Positions 4,249 through 5,885 of a stretch of 5,885 nucleotides of DNA are shown piece by piece. The translations under genes and the position numbers were made by a program. Positions within the stretch are counted from its first letter, which is position 1, and every line of letters starts with the position of its first letter. The stretch is from positions 1-5,885 of the forward strand of contig CADBQK010000323.1 in assembly GCA_902796775.1 (NCBI GenBank), given 5' to 3'. Under the pieces are notes generated by a model. The model was given only the letters and a program-made list of their open reading frames with translations. It searched no databases and was not told the DNA's origin. Origin of the DNA: an uncultured Lachnospiraceae bacterium (lineage in GTDB: Bacteria; Bacillota_A; Clostridia; Lachnospirales; Lachnospiraceae).

Positions 4249-5885
4249 ATGAACAGCTTGATGTTTGTAGCAGTTGCTGCAGGTGTGATTGCCCTGTTGT
4301 ATGCAGGTGTGCTTGCTGCAAGAGTCAGCAGCGCATCCGAAGGCAATGACAAGATGAAGGAGATTGCAGCTGCTATCGCTGAAGGGGCAAGGGCATTTCT
4401 CTTCTCCGAGTACAAGATTCTGGTCATTTTTATTGCGGTACTCTTTGTTGTCCTTTGTTTCCTGCGCAATCCGGCGACAGCTGTCTGCTTCCTGTTCGGA
4501 GCGGCTTTATCCATTCTGGCAGGTTATATCGGTATGACAGTTGCCACAAAGGCAAATGTTCGTACGGCGAATGCAGCACAGGAAGGCGGCATGACAAAGG
4601 CGCTTAGCGTCGCATTTTCCGGCGGTGCTGTCATGGGTATGTGCGTGGCAGGTCTTGGCCTTTTCGGTGCAGCTCTGATCTATGGGATTACAGGCAATGC
4701 AGATATTCTTTTCGGATTCAGCCTTGGAGCATCTTCAATCGCACTTTTTGCCCGTGTGGGCGGCGGTATCTATACAAAAGCAGCGGATGTCGGTGCTGAC
4801 CTGGTAGGTAAAGTCGAGGCCGGTATCCCTGAGGACGATCCGAGAAATCCGGCTGTTATCGCAGATAATGTTGGCGATAATGTCGGTGACGTAGCTGGTA
4901 TGGGTGCTGACCTGTTTGAGTCCTATGTCGGTTCCCTTATTTCTGCAATTTCACTTGGTATTGCAACTGCAGGCGGCGATATGCAGCTGGCACAGGCACA
5001 GGCAATCTTCCCGGCACTGCTTTCCGCTCTGGGCATCATTGCTTCGATCGTTGGCACTTTCCTGGTCAAAACAAAGGAAGGCGGCAATCCGCAGAAGGCC
5101 CTCAACAGAGGTTCGTATACAGCAGCAGCAGTTGTAGTCGTTGGTGCTATTGCTCTTAGTATGGGATTCCTGCACAGACCGGGTCCGGCTATTGCGATCA
5201 TCGCAGGTCTGATTGTTGGTCTGGTTATTGGTATCATTACCGAGGTCTATACTTCTGGTGATTACAGCTCGGTCAAGAAGATTGCAGAGCAGTCCGAGAC
5301 CGGCTCTGCTACTACGATTATCTCAGGTCTTGCAGTCGGTATGCAGTCTACAGCAATCCCGATCATTCTGATCTGCGTCGGTATCTTCATTGCTTTCCAG
5401 AGCTGCGGTCTGTATGGTATTGCACTGGCAGCAGTTGGTATGCTTTCTACTACCGGTATCACTGTTGCCGTTGATGCTTACGGTCCGATCGCGGATAATG
5501 CAGGCGGTATTGCAGAGATGTCCGGACTTGAGGAGTCTGTCCGTGAGATCACCGATTCCCTGGATGCAGTCGGCAATACGACAGCTGCAATGGGCAAGGG
5601 TTTTGCAATCGGCTCCGCAGCACTGACAGCTATGGCTTTGTTTATGACATACGCAGATGCTGTCAAGCTGAATGCGATCAATATTCTTGACCACACCACC
5701 ATCATTGGCTTGATGATCGGCGGCATGCTTCCGTTCCTTTTCTCGGCATTTACTATGGAGTCCGTTTCCAAGGCTGCATACAGTATGATTGAGGAAGTCA
5801 GACGTCAGTTCCATGAGGACGAGGGCATCCTGGCTGGTACATCCAGACCGGATTATAAGAACTGTGTTGCCATTTCCACACAGGC
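4249..5885 (+). CDS. hppA: Membrane-bound pyrophosphatase, K+-dependent, ion-pumping (3' partial)
   Basis: An integral membrane enzyme hydrolysing pyrophosphate to phosphate and using the energy to export Na+ and/or H+. The 545 residues present have no stop; the family is about 700 residues, so the last part, including the final GDTxGDP-type motif, lies beyond the window. Visible are a first membrane helix (about 4-24), [11 protein letters not shown] (45-55), the substrate loop [11 protein letters not shown] (180-190) with EDDPRNP (195-201), [21 protein letters not shown] (206-226), and [12 protein letters not shown] (409-420). [10 protein letters not shown] (442-451) has A446 where K+-independent enzymes have lysine, and G449 where they have threonine, so K+ dependence is expected. 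E224 sits where Thermotoga maritima Na+-pyrophosphatase has its ion-gate glutamate (E246), suggesting Na+ transport, though some enzymes with this residue pump H+. GGGAGG (4236-4241) lies 7 bases before ATG. It removes the pyrophosphate made by GlgC. Confidence 0.97.
   Translation, partial: MNSLMFVAVAAGVIALLYAGVLAARVSSASEGNDKMKEIAAAIAEGARAFLFSEYKILVIFIAVLFVVLCFLRNPATAVCFLFGAALSILAGYIGMTVATKANVRTANAAQEGGMTKALSVAFSGGAVMGMCVAGLGLFGAALIYGITGNADILFGFSLGASSIALFARVGGGIYTKAADVGADLVGKVEAGIPEDDPRNPAVIADNVGDNVGDVAGMGADLFESYVGSLISAISLGIATAGGDMQLAQAQAIFPALLSALGIIASIVGTFLVKTKEGGNPQKALNRGSYTAAAVVVVGAIALSMGFLHRPGPAIAIIAGLIVGLVIGIITEVYTSGDYSSVKKIAEQSETGSATTIISGLAVGMQSTAIPIILICVGIFIAFQSCGLYGIALAAVGMLSTTGITVAVDAYGPIADNAGGIAEMSGLEESVREITDSLDAVGNTTAAMGKGFAIGSAALTAMALFMTYADAVKLNAINILDHTTIIGLMIGGMLPFLFSAFTMESVSKAAYSMIEEVRRQFHEDEGILAGTSRPDYKNCVAISTQ

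Noticed and set aside
4140..4349. 69-residue + strand frame overlapping the hppA start
   Set aside because: Out of frame with hppA, no ribosome site, cysteine-rich sequence arising from the hppA leader and first codons.
5323..5814. 163-residue - strand frame rich in Cys and His, resembling a metal-binding protein at first glance
   Set aside because: It is antisense to hppA; the Cys/His content comes from reading Gly/Ala codons of the pump backwards.

Overview
This window looks like chromosomal DNA from a Gram-positive anaerobe of the Clostridia, perhaps of Lachnospiraceae type; that placement is inference. The evidence is a paired glgC-glgD ADP-glucose pyrophosphorylase operon (a Firmicutes arrangement), purine-rich ribosome binding sites (AAGGGGAG, GGGAGG), a membrane pyrophosphatase of bacterial potassium-dependent type, and a two-component system with a SARP-like response regulator. 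All clear genes lie on the + strand. No tRNA, rRNA, CRISPR array, insertion sequence or phage gene was seen.

Layout: (1) 1-309 is the C-terminal ATPase part of a LytS/YehU-type sensor histidine kinase, cut by the window start. (2) 335-1132 is its partner response regulator, a CheY-like receiver followed by a short SARP/winged-helix output domain. (3) 1133-1552 is a 420-base non-coding stretch. It holds a promoter (TTGATA-17-TATAAA) whose -35 lies in a tandem 11-bp repeat, then about 210 bases with hairpin structure and no convincing ORF, then a strong intrinsic terminator at 1395-1425. Together these suggest an independent small transcript. After the terminator come a 14-bp palindrome, a second promoter and two further dyads leading into glgC. 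(4) 1553-2764 and 2761-3903 are glgC and glgD, overlapping by ATGA and closed by a clear terminator at 3930-3965. (5) 3904-4248 is non-coding: the terminator, a spacer with nothing recognised, an extended -10 promoter and a roughly 109-base leader with two hairpins. (6) 4249-5885 is the first 545 residues of hppA, a cation-pumping membrane pyrophosphatase that runs off the window.

How the genes fit together: GlgC, presumably with GlgD, makes ADP-glucose and pyrophosphate from ATP and glucose-1-phosphate, committing carbon to glycogen. The next gene encodes an enzyme that hydrolyses pyrophosphate and stores the energy as an ion gradient, so glycogen synthesis and pyrophosphate salvage are adjacent although separately transcribed. 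The two-component system may control this region, but the sequence gives only circumstantial support. Nothing here is a clearly new system; the most promising undescribed element is the putative small RNA between the regulator and glgC.
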